64,000 nt of DNA, from assembly GCF_034043675.1 (NCBI RefSeq), contig NZ_JAXCLA010000001.1, positions 434,001-498,000 on the forward strand, written 5' to 3'. This DNA comes from KK5 sp034043675 (lineage in GTDB: Bacteria; Pseudomonadota; Gammaproteobacteria; Burkholderiales; Burkholderiaceae_C). A model generated the notes under the pieces. The model saw only the letters and a list, made by a program, of their open reading frames with translations, had not been told where the DNA came from and did no database searches. The translations under genes and the position numbers were made by a program. This document shows, piece by piece, positions 55,671-64,000 of the stretch. Position 1 is the stretch's first letter. Every line of letters begins with the position of its first letter.

Positions 55671-57230
55671 ATGTACATCACCCAATCGCTGCATCGCGCG
55701 CTGCAACAGCATCCCGAGCGGACCGCCGTGCACTTCGGGGACCGGCAGCAGAGCTTTCGCGAATTCGCCGATCGGGTCGCCCGGCTGGCCGGTGCCTTGC
55801 AGGCACTGGGCATGCAGCCCGGCGATCGGGTGGCGATGCTGGCGCACAACTCCGACCGCTACCTGGAGTACCAGATGGCGGTGCTGTGGGGCGGCGGCGT
55901 GCTCACCCCGTGCAACACGCGCTGGTCGACGACCGAGATCCTCTACGCGCTGAACGACTCCGGCTCGGCCCTGCTGCTGGTCGACGATGCCTTCCAGGAC
56001 AGGGTGGCGCATTTCCGCCGCGAGTCGACCGTGCTGCGCGAGGTGATCCACTGCGGCGACGAGCCCACGCCGCCCGGCATGCACAGCTACGAAGCGCTGC
56101 TGGCGCAGGCCGCGCCGGTGCCCGATGCGCTGCGCCGCGGCGACGACCTGGCAGGCATCTTCTACACCGGCGGCACCACCGGCTTCCCGAAAGGCGTGAT
56201 GCTGAGCCACGCCAACCTGTGCAGCTCCGCTATGGCGCTGCACTCCGACGAGCTGGCGCGCGAGGGCGGCACCTACCTGCACGTCGCGCCGATGTTCCAT
56301 CTGGCCGACCTGGGCATCTCGATGGTGCAGTGGCTGGTGGCGCAGACGCACGTGATCCTGCCGGCCTTCGAGCCGCGCAGCCTGCTCGACACGCTGGAGC
56401 GCCACCGCGTCACCGTCGTCCCTCTGGTGCCGACGATGATCCAGATGCTGGTTGACCATCAGGCCATCCGCGAGCCGCGCGACCTGAGTTCGCTGCAGAC
56501 CATCATCTACGGCTCCTCGCCGATCTCCGAAGCCCTGGTCGAGCGGGTGATGGCCTTCCTGCCCGACGTGAGCTTCATGCAGGTCTACGGCATGACCGAG
56601 CTGGCCCCGATCGCCACGATCAACCCTGGCTACTACCACTCGGCCGACGGCCGCAAGCTCGGCAAGCTGCCCTCCGCCGGACGCGCGGGCCGCTGCATGG
56701 AGCTGCGCATCGCCGACCCCGAGGGCCGCGAGGTGCCGCGCGGCACGGTGGGCGAGGTGCTGGTACGCGGGCCCAACGTCATGCTGGGCTACTGGAACCG
56801 CCCCGAGCTCACGGCGGAGGCACTGCGCGGCGGCTGGATGCACACCGGCGACGGCGCCTGGATGGACGAGGACGGCTTCATCTACATCGTCGACCGGCTC
56901 AAGGACATGATCATCAGCGGCGGCGAGAACGTCTACTCCGGCGAGGTTGAGAGCGCCCTCGCCCGCCACCCCGCCGTGGCCGCCAGCGCGGTTATCGGCA
57001 TCCCCGACGAACGCTGGGGCGAGGCGGTGCACGCCGTCGTCGTCCTGAAGCCGGGCATGCAGCCCACGGCGGGCGAACTGATCGCCCACTGCCTCACGCT
57101 GATCGCCGGCTACAAGTGCCCGCGCAGCCTCGTCTTCGCGGAGCAGCTGCCGCTATCCGCCGTGGGCAAGGTGCTCAAGACGGCGCTGCGCGAGCCGTTC
57201 TGGCAGGGTCGGTCGCGCAACGTCGCCTGA
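55671..57230 (+). CDS. Long-chain acyl-CoA synthetase-like AMP-binding protein
   Basis: Predicted 519-residue ANL-superfamily enzyme that would activate a carboxylic acid through an adenylate to its CoA thioester. Motifs: IFYTGGTTGFPKGVMLSHAN (P-loop), QVYGMTELAP, HTGDGAWMDEDGFIYIVDRL and GGENVYSGEVE, with a late Lys in AVGKVLKTALR. The ATG at 55671 gives MYITQSLHRAL, the usual start of this subgroup; a GTG at 55650 is possible. Likely medium/long-chain or aryl acids. Confidence 0.9.
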   Translation: MYITQSLHRALQQHPERTAVHFGDRQQSFREFADRVARLAGALQALGMQPGDRVAMLAHNSDRYLEYQMAVLWGGGVLTPCNTRWSTTEILYALNDSGSALLLVDDAFQDRVAHFRRESTVLREVIHCGDEPTPPGMHSYEALLAQAAPVPDALRRGDDLAGIFYTGGTTGFPKGVMLSHANLCSSAMALHSDELAREGGTYLHVAPMFHLADLGISMVQWLVAQTHVILPAFEPRSLLDTLERHRVTVVPLVPTMIQMLVDHQAIREPRDLSSLQTIIYGSSPISEALVERVMAFLPDVSFMQVYGMTELAPIATINPGYYHSADGRKLGKLPSAGRAGRCMELRIADPEGREVPRGTVGEVLVRGPNVMLGYWNRPELTAEALRGGWMHTGDGAWMDEDGFIYIVDRLKDMIISGGENVYSGEVESALARHPAVAASAVIGIPDERWGEAVHAVVVLKPGMQPTAGELIAHCLTLIAGYKCPRSLVFAEQLPLSAVGKVLKTALREPFWQGRSRNVA

Positions 57231-57234
57231 GTGC

Positions 57235-57684
57235 TTAGGCGTTCACCGTCGCGTCGCGCAGCTGCTTGACCTCGTCGTGGTTCGCCTGCGCGCCGCGCAT
57301 CTGGCGTTCGACCAGTTCGCGCGCATCGGGGGTCAGGTCGGCCTTCAGCGCCTTGCGGTAGCGGGCCAGCGCGGTGTCTTCGCCGCGCTCGGCTTCTTCC
57401 AGCATGCGATGGTCGGAGTCGGGCGTCAGCGCGTCCTTGACGCTGATCCAGCCGCGGTGCAGAGCGCCCAGCGCACTGCCGCTGTCGGCCGGGTCACCGC
57501 CGAGCTGGCGGACATAGGACTGCAACTCGGCTGCGGCGGTGCGGCATTCGGCCGAGCGGCGCAGCAGCGTTTCCTTGATCGTCGGCGACTGCACGCGCTT
57601 AGCGCACTCGCTGAAACCGTACTCGCCGTCCTTGGCGGTCTCGATCAGGTCGTTCAGGGCATTGATGGTGTCTTTCGTGGACAT
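57235..57684 (-). CDS. PA2169-family four-helix-bundle protein
   Basis: Predicted 149-residue ferritin-like/DUF2383-type protein: NALNDLIETAKDGEYGFSEC, LQSYVRQLGGDPADSGSALG and RYRKALKADLTPDARELVER. These PA2169-type proteins are often stress-induced; the role is unknown. Converges on the synthetase gene with four bases between. Confidence 0.85.
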   Translation of the reverse strand: MSTKDTINALNDLIETAKDGEYGFSECAKRVQSPTIKETLLRRSAECRTAAAELQSYVRQLGGDPADSGSALGALHRGWISVKDALTPDSDHRMLEEAERGEDTALARYRKALKADLTPDARELVERQMRGAQANHDEVKQLRDATVNA

Positions 57685-57791
57685 GAACTACTCCTTGGCG
57701 GGACATCCCGCGGTGAATGGACCTGTTCATGTTGGGCCGCACGCCGGCCCGAGACCACCGGCCTGGACCCCCTTGGCCGGTAGGACGAGGC

Positions 57792-58253
57792 CTACCGCCG
57801 CAGGGGCAACTGGCCTTGCTTCAGCTGCCGCAGCACGAAGCTCGACTTGCTGTGCCGGATGCCGGGGATCTTGTAGAGCCGCTCGCGCAGCAGGCGCTCG
57901 TAGTCGCGCGTGCTGCTGACGGCGATGCGCACGTAGTAGTCGTAGTCGCCCGACACCAGGAAGGCCTCCAGCACCTCCGGGATCTCCTGCAGCGCGCGGC
58001 CGAACTCCATCAGCGCCTCGTCGGAGTGGCTGTCCAAGGTGACGTGGACGATCACCGTGTCGCCCAGGTCCAGCTTCTCGGCGTTCAACCGCACCGAGTA
58101 GCCCTCGATCACGCCGGCCGTCTCCATGCGCTTGATGCGCGTCCAGCAGGGCGAACTGGTCAGGCCGACCTGGGCGCTGAGCTCCTGCAGGCTGATGCGC
58201 GCGTCGCGCTGCAGGGCCTCCAGGATCGCGATGTCGAACTTGTCGAGTTGCAT
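57792..58253 (-). CDS. Lrp/AsnC-family transcriptional regulator
   Basis: Predicted 153-residue regulator. The N-terminal helix-turn-helix is DKFDIAILEALQRDARISLQ to TSSPCWTRIKRMETAGVI, followed by the RAM effector-binding domain (VHVTLDSHSDEALMEFGRAL, EAFLVSGDYDYYVRIAV). Divergent from the acetolactate-synthase-like gene, so that gene is its most probable target. Confidence 0.9.
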   Translation of the reverse strand: MQLDKFDIAILEALQRDARISLQELSAQVGLTSSPCWTRIKRMETAGVIEGYSVRLNAEKLDLGDTVIVHVTLDSHSDEALMEFGRALQEIPEVLEAFLVSGDYDYYVRIAVSSTRDYERLLRERLYKIPGIRHSKSSFVLRQLKQGQLPLRR

Positions 58254-58257
58254 TTTT

Positions 58258-58322
58258 CCTGCCGTTTCTTAAATTTACAGAAGGATTTTCTTTCAGATCG
58301 AAGAAAGCGCAGAAATTCAGAA
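58258..58322. promoter_or_regulatory. AT-rich Lrp/ilvB divergent control region
   Basis: The 104-bp gap between divergent starts holds an AT-rich stretch with inverted motifs, including TTTCTT-N8-AAGAAA and AGAA-N5-TTCT. It is distinct from surrounding GC-rich DNA and fits an Lrp/AsnC-type binding region. Confidence 0.4.
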
Positions 58323-58357
58323 GCACTTTCCGGCCCATTACCGGGATATTTGCCTGC

Positions 58358-60097
58358 ATGGAAACGACTGCCACCCACTCACTCCCCACCGGCGCCGACC
58401 TGATCGTGCGCACCCTGCTCGACCTCGGCGTGGACACCGTCTTCGGCTACCCCGGCGGCGCGGTGCTGCCGATCTACGACGCGCTGCACCGCCAGCCGCG
58501 GCTGCGCCATGTGCTGGTGCGGCACGAGCAGGCGGCCGTGCATGCGGCGCAGGGCTATGCGCGCTCGACCGGGCGGGTGGGCGTCGTCATCGTCACCTCC
58601 GGGCCGGGTGTCAGCAACACCACCACCGGCCTGCTCGACGCGTACTGCGACTCGGTGCCGGTGCTGTGCATCAGCGGCCAGGTGGCGACCACGGCGATCG
58701 GCACCGACGCGTTCCAGGAATGCGATGCGCTGGCGATCACCCGCTCGGTGACGAAATGGAATGTGCAGGTGCGCGAGGCCGAGGCACTGGAAGCCACGCT
58801 GCGCCATGCGTTCGAGCGAGCCAGCGGTGGGCGGCCGGGGCCGGTGCTGGTCGATGTGCCCAAGGACGTGCAGCAGGCCCGTGTGGCGCACTGCCCTGCG
58901 CCCTCCACACCCACAACGAGCACTGCTGCGCCGAACCCGCAAGACATCCAGGCCGCGGCCGACGCGATCCGCAGCGCCGAGCGGCCCGTCTTCTACGGCG
59001 GCGGCGGGCTGGTCAACTCCGGCCCGCAGGCCTGCGAGCGGTTCACCGAACTCGTGCGCCTGGCCGGCACGCCCTGCACACTGACCTTGATGGGCCTGGG
59101 CGCCTTCCCCGCCTCCGATCCGCAGTGGCTCGGCATGCTGGGCATGCACGGCACGCTGGAGGCGAATATGGCGATGCACGAGGCCGATCTGGTCGTCTGC
59201 ATCGGCGCGCGCTTCGACGACCGCGTCACCAGCAAGCTCGCCGATTTCTGCCCCGGCGCGAAGGTGATCCACATGGACATCGATCGCCGCTCGATCCACA
59301 AGGTCGTGCGCGCCGACATCGCGCTGCAGGGCGATTGCGCGGCGATGCTCGACGCGCTGCTGCCGCTGCTGCGCCGCGACCAGCCGGACGCTCGTCGACT
59401 CGCCCCGTGGTGGGGTCGCATCGACCGCTGGCGCGCCGAGCGTTCGCTGGGCTTCGAGGACCGCGCGGACCGCATCGCGCCGCAAGCTCTGCTGCGCGCG
59501 CTGGCCCGCCCGGTGCGCGAGCGCGATGCGATCGTCAGCACCGACGTCGGCCAGCACCAGATGTGGGCCGCGCAGCACCTCGGCTTCGACGCGCCGCGGC
59601 GCTGGCTCACCTCGGGCGGCGCCGGCACGATGGGCTATGGCTTGCCCGCCGCGATCGGCGCGCAGATCGCGCACCCCGAGCGGCTGGTCGTCTGCGTCAG
59701 CGGCGATGCCTCGGTGCAGATGAACATCCAGGAGCTGTCCACCGCCGTGCAGCACCGCACGCCGGTCAAGCTGGTGCTGGTCAACAACGGCTACATGGGC
59801 ATGGTGCGGCAGTGGCAGGAACTGGTCCACGACGGCCGCTACAGCCACAGCTATACGGAAGCGCTGCCGGACTTCGTCGCCGTGGCACGCGGCTTCGGCT
59901 GGCAGGCGCGGCGGGTCGAGCGGCGCGAGGAGCTGGAGGAGGCACTGCAGCAGTGCCTGGACGCGCCGGGGCCCTTCTTCCTCGACGTGGTCGTGGCCGC
60001 GGAAGAGAACTGCTTCCCGATGATCCCGGCCGGCTGCGGCCATCAGCAGGTGATGCTGGGCCGCGGGCGCGTGTGGTCGGAGCCCGCGGCTACCTGA
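58358..60097 (+). CDS. Acetolactate synthase large-subunit-like ThDP enzyme
   Basis: Predicted 579-residue thiamine-diphosphate enzyme of the IlvB type. Motifs: FGYPGGAVLPIYDAL, catalytic Glu in RHEQAAVHAAQGYAR, VTSGPGVSNTTTGLLDAYCD, RFDDRVT, and the ThDP-binding GDASVQMNIQELSTA with NNGYMGMVRQWQE. It condenses pyruvate to acetolactate or 2-aceto-2-hydroxybutyrate, if a true AHAS. No small regulatory subunit (ilvN/ilvH) lies beside it, so it may use one from elsewhere or act in a separate pathway. Ends overlapping the converging coiled-coil gene by 8 bp. Confidence 0.85.
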   Translation: METTATHSLPTGADLIVRTLLDLGVDTVFGYPGGAVLPIYDALHRQPRLRHVLVRHEQAAVHAAQGYARSTGRVGVVIVTSGPGVSNTTTGLLDAYCDSVPVLCISGQVATTAIGTDAFQECDALAITRSVTKWNVQVREAEALEATLRHAFERASGGRPGPVLVDVPKDVQQARVAHCPAPSTPTTSTAAPNPQDIQAAADAIRSAERPVFYGGGGLVNSGPQACERFTELVRLAGTPCTLTLMGLGAFPASDPQWLGMLGMHGTLEANMAMHEADLVVCIGARFDDRVTSKLADFCPGAKVIHMDIDRRSIHKVVRADIALQGDCAAMLDALLPLLRRDQPDARRLAPWWGRIDRWRAERSLGFEDRADRIAPQALLRALARPVRERDAIVSTDVGQHQMWAAQHLGFDAPRRWLTSGGAGTMGYGLPAAIGAQIAHPERLVVCVSGDASVQMNIQELSTAVQHRTPVKLVLVNNGYMGMVRQWQELVHDGRYSHSYTEALPDFVAVARGFGWQARRVERREELEEALQQCLDAPGPFFLDVVVAAEENCFPMIPAGCGHQQVMLGRGRVWSEPAAT

Positions 60098-60719
60098 CCC
60101 GCTGCGCGGCGAGTTGCGCGCGCATCTCCTCGGCGTGGTTCTCCAGCTTGATCGCGGTCAGGCCCAGTACCGGGTCGGCGACGCCGGCGATCTCGTCCGG
60201 CTTGCGGCCGAGGTAGCGCTGCACCAGTTGCTGGCCGATCGCATAGAGCTGACGGTTCTTGTCCTCCGCGCCGGCCAGCTCGGTGGTGCTGCGTTCCAGC
60301 AAGGTGGTCAGCGCGCGGGCGGTCTGCAGGTGCTCGGCGCCTTCGCGGCGGGCGGCCTGCAGCTGCTGCGTCAGCTCCTGCTCGCGCTGCTGCGCGGCGG
60401 CTTCCTGCTGCTGCCGCGCCTTGGTGGCCGCGTCGAGTTCGGCCTGCAGTGCCTCGGCGCGCTGCTCGGCGCCGCGCAGCTTGGCGCTCGCCGCCTGGCC
60501 GCGGCCCTGCTCGGCCTTCAGCTGTTCGGCAAGCTTGTCCTTGTCCTGCGTCAGCGTCGCCTTGTCGGCTTGCAGCTGGCCCTGCTGCTCGGTGGCGGCG
60601 CGCAGCGCGTTCTGCGCGCGGCGCAGCGCCTCGCGCTCGCGCGAGGCCTTGCCCTCGTCCTGCGCGTGAGCGAGCGACATGCAGCAACCCAGGATCAAAA
60701 CAAGCGGCAGACGATGCAT
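60090..60719 (-). CDS. Periplasmic coiled-coil protein
   Basis: Predicted 209-residue protein with a signal peptide (LPLVLILGCCMSLAHA) and a long Gln/Ala/Glu-rich coiled coil (AEQLKAEQGRGQAASAKLRG, LQAELDAATKARQQQEAAA). The C-terminal part NRQLYAIGQQLVQRYLGRKP is globular. No enzymatic family recognised. Last gene of the porin/TonB operon, 11 bp after the porin; a helper for that system is plausible. Confidence 0.65.
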   Translation of the reverse strand: MHRLPLVLILGCCMSLAHAQDEGKASREREALRRAQNALRAATEQQGQLQADKATLTQDKDKLAEQLKAEQGRGQAASAKLRGAEQRAEALQAELDAATKARQQQEAAAQQREQELTQQLQAARREGAEHLQTARALTTLLERSTTELAGAEDKNRQLYAIGQQLVQRYLGRKPDEIAGVADPVLGLTAIKLENHAEEMRAQLAAQRVR

Positions 60720-60730
60720 GGTCCTCTCCC

Positions 60731-62404
60731 TCAGAAACGGGCATTGAGTTCGAGCTGGAACACGTCGATCTTCAGCGGCGCGTTGCTCATCGTGCCGGAA
60801 GTGGCGCCGCTGGGGTCGGTGAAGCGCACGCCGTCGTCGAGGTTGCGCGTGCTGGTCCAGCGCGCGCCGAGCCAGGCGTTGCGGTCGATGCCGTAGTTCA
60901 GGCCCAGGGTCCAGCCCTTGTAGTTGGTGCCGCCGAGGTTCCAGGTGGTGTCGGTGAAACCGTCGACCCAGGCATCGCGCTCGAAGTAGCGATAGCCGGT
61001 GAAGGCCTGCCAGTCGCCGCGGCGCTGGATCGTGTCGGCACCGACATCGACGCGAAACTGCGCCGCGCGATTCTTCGGATACAGCTGCACCAGCGTGACG
61101 CCGGCGCGGCGGTTGATGTCGTTGATGTCGAAGGCGGTGTTCTTGATGAAGTCGGCCGTCATCTTGATCATCACCGGCGCGAACATCTCCAGGTTTAGGC
61201 CCAGGGTCAGGTCCACCGGGCGGAACTTCGAGGCCAGGCCCCAGACCGGCGCGGCCGTGCTGGTCGGGTCGTTCAGCGCGATCAGCGTGTTGCCCTTCTG
61301 GCGCCAGTTCGGCGAGTACTGGCTCGCGAAGTAAGGCTGCGTGCCGGCCAGCGGGCCGGTCGGCGGCGGATCGGTCTCGCGCTGACCTTCGACCTTGTGG
61401 AAGTCGTAGATCGCCACGCCCAGCTTGGCCTTGACGCCCGAGGCGATGCGCATGCTGCCGCCGATCTGCGCGCCCAGCAGCCATTTGTTCGTCGACGAGC
61501 CGAGGCTGCCGTATTCGAGCGGGAAGGCGCCGACCGTCGCGAACAGCTGATGCTCGCCGGCGATCGCCGTCTTGATCTGCGTGGCGAGGCCGTCGAACGA
61601 GAGGTCGTCGGCCCAGCTCAGGTCGGTGTTGTAGAAGGGCGTGGGCATGCGGCCGGCGTTGAGCGTCAGCGCTTCCCAGGGCCGCCAGGAGATCCACGCG
61701 CGGTCCAGCACCAGCTGGTACTTGTTGAAGTCGTTGCCCAGCGTCTGCGAGGTGGACGTGGGGCCGCTGCTGCTGTTGCCGGTGGAGGCGCGGATCGTCG
61801 CGTCGAGCGTGTCGCCGATCTTGGCGCTGACGCCCAGGCGAGCGCGCAAGGTCATCCGGCTCGTCGTGTTCGTCGTGTTGTTCAGGTCCGGCGACCAGGC
61901 CGGCGAGGCGGTCTGGTTGTGATAGTAGACGGCGGGGACATTGGCGCTGTCGAAGTAGTCACCCTCGGCGCGGGCGCGCACGTCGCCGGCGATGGTGAGG
62001 CGGCCCAGCCAATCGGGCAGCGCGCCGGGCTCGCCCCAGCGCTCGCTGCGCGCCTGCGCCAGCACCTCGGTCTTGATCTCCTCGCTCATCTGCTTGCGCA
62101 CCGTCTCGGGCACGTAGGGGATGCGGAGGACCTTCTGCGGTGGTGGCGTCGCTGTTGTCGTCGCCGCAGCGGCACCTGCAGCAGCGTTGGCGCCGGCCTC
62201 GTGCGCCTGGCGAAGGATCGTGTCGGCGCGCTCGCGCGTCAGCAGGCCCTGGCCGACCAGCGCTTCGATCAGCGCCTCGGTCGTCGCACGCAGGCGAGCA
62301 AGCTCCTGCTTCTCGGCCTCCTGCGCATGAGCAGCGCCGCCGGTGAACAGCAAGGTGCAGGCGATGACGGCCAACGGGCTTCGGAGTCGATGTGGGTTCT
62401 TCAT
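60731..62404 (-). CDS. Putative outer-membrane porin
   Basis: Predicted 557-residue beta-barrel with a signal peptide (IACTLLFTGGAAHA), an N-terminal helical region (ALIEALVGQGLLTRERADTI) and many amphipathic strands ending in FQLELNARF, with the C-terminal Phe expected for BAM-dependent insertion. Belongs to the putative-porin type rather than the plug-bearing TonB-dependent receptors, as no plug domain or TonB box is evident. Transcribed after tonB/exbD genes, which is unusual for a passive porin. Confidence 0.8.
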   Translation of the reverse strand: MKNPHRLRSPLAVIACTLLFTGGAAHAQEAEKQELARLRATTEALIEALVGQGLLTRERADTILRQAHEAGANAAAGAAAATTTATPPPQKVLRIPYVPETVRKQMSEEIKTEVLAQARSERWGEPGALPDWLGRLTIAGDVRARAEGDYFDSANVPAVYYHNQTASPAWSPDLNNTTNTTSRMTLRARLGVSAKIGDTLDATIRASTGNSSSGPTSTSQTLGNDFNKYQLVLDRAWISWRPWEALTLNAGRMPTPFYNTDLSWADDLSFDGLATQIKTAIAGEHQLFATVGAFPLEYGSLGSSTNKWLLGAQIGGSMRIASGVKAKLGVAIYDFHKVEGQRETDPPPTGPLAGTQPYFASQYSPNWRQKGNTLIALNDPTSTAAPVWGLASKFRPVDLTLGLNLEMFAPVMIKMTADFIKNTAFDINDINRRAGVTLVQLYPKNRAAQFRVDVGADTIQRRGDWQAFTGYRYFERDAWVDGFTDTTWNLGGTNYKGWTLGLNYGIDRNAWLGARWTSTRNLDDGVRFTDPSGATSGTMSNAPLKIDVFQLELNARF

Positions 62405-62429
62405 GGGGATCGATGTCGAAATTCAGAAA

Positions 62430-63134
62430 TCAGGCTTGCGGCCGCACGTTGAGGCGGAAGCGCATCGGCTGCGCGATGGAGGGCGGCGGCGGCAGCTTGA
62501 ACTGGCGCACGGTCTCGTCCAGCGCGGCGCGCAGCGCGATGTCGTTGCCCTCGTTGCCGCTGGGCTGCAGTTCGTAGCGCTCGATCGCGCCGTCGCGGGC
62601 GAGCCAGATCGAGAAGCTCGCCACCATCTGGTCCGCGTCGCCCTTGAGCCGGCGCTCGATCTCGTCGCGCAGCTGCTGGCGCACGGTGTTGGCGAAGAAG
62701 CGTTCCTGCGCACGGTCCGAGCTCGTGCCGGTGCCGCCGGTGCTGGCGCCGGTGACCGGCGTGCCGCCGCTGTACTCGTTCTTCACGCCGCCGGCCGCGA
62801 AGGCGCTGTTGCCCTCGCCGGCCGCGCCTTCCATCTTGATCGGCTCCGGCGCCTTCGGCGCCTCGGCCTGCTTGATCTGCTCCTCATGGACGACCTGCTT
62901 CGGTTCGTCCTTCGGCGGCTCGGGCTTCTTCTCTTCCTTGGGCGGCGGCGGGGGTGGCGGTGTGTCGGGCAGCAGCGCGATCTTGGCGACTTGGCGGCGC
63001 GGGCCTTCGCCGCCCTTCATGTGCGTCAGCGCCCACCAGCCACCGATCACCAGCACGGCGACGATCAGGCCGAACACGGCCGGCATGACCCAGCTTTCCT
63101 TGCGGGCCTTGCGGCTTTCCGAGGTGTCGGTCAT
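62430..63134 (-). CDS. TonB-like energy transducer
   Basis: Predicted 234-residue protein. A membrane helix near residues 15-37 (VMPAVFGLIVAVLVIGGWWA) leads to a Pro/Lys/Glu-rich periplasmic arm (PPPPPPPKEEKKPEPP), a Gly/Ser-rich link and a C-terminal TonB-type domain (RDEIERRLKGDADQMVASFS, LARDGAIERYELQPSG). It would pass proton-motive energy from ExbB/ExbD to an outer-membrane partner. Its ATG overlaps the exbD stop (ATGA). Confidence 0.8.
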   Translation of the reverse strand: MTDTSESRKARKESWVMPAVFGLIVAVLVIGGWWALTHMKGGEGPRRQVAKIALLPDTPPPPPPPKEEKKPEPPKDEPKQVVHEEQIKQAEAPKAPEPIKMEGAAGEGNSAFAAGGVKNEYSGGTPVTGASTGGTGTSSDRAQERFFANTVRQQLRDEIERRLKGDADQMVASFSIWLARDGAIERYELQPSGNEGNDIALRAALDETVRQFKLPPPPSIAQPMRFRLNVRPQA

Positions 63135-63532
63135 GTGCCGATCCTCGATGTCACCAGCGCCATGTTGATCTGCAGCTTGTTGCACAGATCGACGATGGCG
63201 ATGACGCCTTCGTAGCGCGCCTTCGTGTGGCCCTTGATCGCCACGGTCATCTGCGCGTCGCGCCCATGCGCCGCCTGCAGCTGCGATTCCAGCTCGCCCA
63301 TGCTCAGCGCCACGCCGTTGAGCAGCAGCGCGCCGTCGGGCATCACCTGCACGATCTTCAGCTCGTGATGCTCGGTGCTGGGCTTGTTGCTGGGCTTGGG
63401 CAAGGTGATCGACAGGCCCTGCACCGAGGCCGTCGTCATCAAGATGAAGACGACCAGCAGCACGTAGGCGAGGTCCAGCATCGGCGTCACGTTGATCGTG
63501 TCGTAGGGCTTGGCTTCGGTGTTGACTTGCAT
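63131..63532 (-). CDS. exbD: ExbD/TolR-family protein (second copy)
   Basis: Predicted 133-residue ExbD/TolR. Membrane helix with the proton-relay Asp in NVTPMLDLAYVLLVVFIL, then a periplasmic domain (VMPDGALLLNGVALSMGELE, MTVAIKGHTKARYEGVIAIV). Follows the first exbD by four bases and is diverged from it, so the two may form a mixed ExbD pair. Confidence 0.9.
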   Translation of the reverse strand: MQVNTEAKPYDTINVTPMLDLAYVLLVVFILMTTASVQGLSITLPKPSNKPSTEHHELKIVQVMPDGALLLNGVALSMGELESQLQAAHGRDAQMTVAIKGHTKARYEGVIAIVDLCNKLQINMALVTSRIGT

Positions 63533-63536
63533 CGCT

Positions 63537-63956
63537 TCAGCCCCCGTCCGATCCGGCGCGCTTGGTGACGAGTCCGATCTCGGTGATGTCCAGCTGCTTC
63601 ACTGTCTCCAGCACCTCCATCACCTTGTCGTACTGCGCGGCGGCATCGGCCTTCAGCACCACCGGCAGGTTCGGGTTCGCGGACTTGTACTGGGCCAGCG
63701 TGTCATGCAGCTGGCGCATGTCGACCGGGTAGGCGTCCAGGTAGACCGCGCCGTCGGCGGTGATCGTCACCGCGCGGGTCTGCGGCTTGGCCAGGTTGTT
63801 CTGCGCCTGCGTCTGCGGCGAGCGCACCTTCACGCCCTGCACCGAAGCGGTCGTCAGGATGATGAAGGTCACCAGCAGCACATAGGCGAGATCCAGCATC
63901 GGCGTGATGTTGATGTCGTCGTAGGGCTGGTTGTCGCCCTTGATGTCAGCGGACAT
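63537..63956 (-). CDS. exbD: ExbD/TolR-family protein (first copy)
   Basis: Predicted 139-residue ExbD/TolR with the Asp-bearing helix NITPMLDLAYVLLVTFIILT and periplasmic part with VTITADGAVYLDAYPVDM. Adjacent to a probable exbB upstream and the second exbD downstream. Confidence 0.9.
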   Translation of the reverse strand: MSADIKGDNQPYDDINITPMLDLAYVLLVTFIILTTASVQGVKVRSPQTQAQNNLAKPQTRAVTITADGAVYLDAYPVDMRQLHDTLAQYKSANPNLPVVLKADAAAQYDKVMEVLETVKQLDITEIGLVTKRAGSDGG

Positions 63957-63961
63957 GGCGG

Positions 63962-64000
63962 CTACCTGGCACCATAAATTTCGGCGACGCGAGTGATGAA
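63962..64000 (-). CDS. C-terminal end of probable ExbB/TolQ (cut by window edge)
   Basis: Only the last 12 codons (FITRVAEIYGAR) and a TAG stop are inside the window. Position immediately before two exbD genes strongly suggests a MotA/TolQ/ExbB proton-channel subunit, but this is inferred from context alone. Confidence 0.45.
   Translation of the reverse strand, partial: FITRVAEIYGAR

Noticed and set aside
57779..57796. Hairpin GGTAGG/CCTACC as terminator for the Lrp gene
   Set aside because: A six-base stem without a T-run in GC-rich DNA is weak, and it overlaps the stop codon.

Overview
The window is high-GC proteobacterial DNA. Its gene content (pilS/pilR with a PP0621-type small gene, a YpjD/CcsA-like gene divergent from ffh, ftsY convergent with ffh, a tRNA-Met, and an i-type type VI secretion locus with TagF, PpkA and FHA parts) fits a betaproteobacterium of the order Burkholderiales, probably near Rubrivivax/Leptothrix/Roseateles. 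That placement is inferred from gene families, not computed.

Layout. (1) 0.1-7.2 kb is a core region: pilR, pilS, a PP0621-type gene and ypjD on the minus strand, ffh on plus, ftsY on minus, then a tRNA-Met. (2) 7.2-9.2 kb is a small accessory patch: a terminator, a near-perfect palindrome, a membrane acyltransferase and a degraded IS3-family remnant. (3) 9.2-11.7 kb holds a LuxR-type response regulator overlapping a hybrid histidine kinase. (4) 11.8-46.4 kb is a large T6SS locus in several blocks. Sheath/baseplate block: tssA-B-C-hcp-hcp2-E-F-G. Spike/effector block: vgrG, DUF6484, DUF2169, a ketoacyl-synthase-like protein, a PAAR-like (DUF4150) effector with a putative nuclease end, SUKH and DUF3396 immunity genes. 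A scar of broken effector, OmpA and immunity genes follows. Signalling/envelope block: GNAT, PpkA kinase, a LysM polysaccharide deacetylase lipoprotein, a TPR lipoprotein, a LysM lipoprotein and an unknown gene. Membrane block: a TIGR02270-like gene, tssJ-K-L-M and tagF. It closes with a minus-strand fha, amidase effector and immunity set. No ClpV/TssH ATPase gene is present in the window. A short element, TGACTTT(C/G)G often extended to a TGAC...GTCA palindrome, recurs upstream of most of these blocks.

(5) 46.5-55.5 kb: a small ORF divergent from a lysR gene; then a two-gene, translationally coupled operon of an LCAT-like alpha/beta hydrolase and a 1623-residue caspase/STAND-NTPase/helical-repeat protein, which looks like a bacterial NLR-type conflict system and is the most novel-looking item; then a beta-propeller secreted protein and a VOC-family protein. 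(6) 55.6-60.1 kb is metabolic: acyl-CoA synthetase, PA2169-like four-helix protein, Lrp/AsnC regulator divergent from an acetolactate-synthase-like gene. (7) 60.1-64.0 kb is a minus-strand operon, probably exbB (cut by the window edge), exbD, exbD, tonB, porin and a periplasmic coiled-coil protein.

The T6SS genes would build a contractile injector (TssB/C sheath, Hcp tube, VgrG/PAAR spike, TssE/F/G/K baseplate, TssJ/L/M envelope complex) controlled by the PpkA/FHA/TagF post-translational module and delivering at least a putative nuclease and a peptidoglycan amidase.
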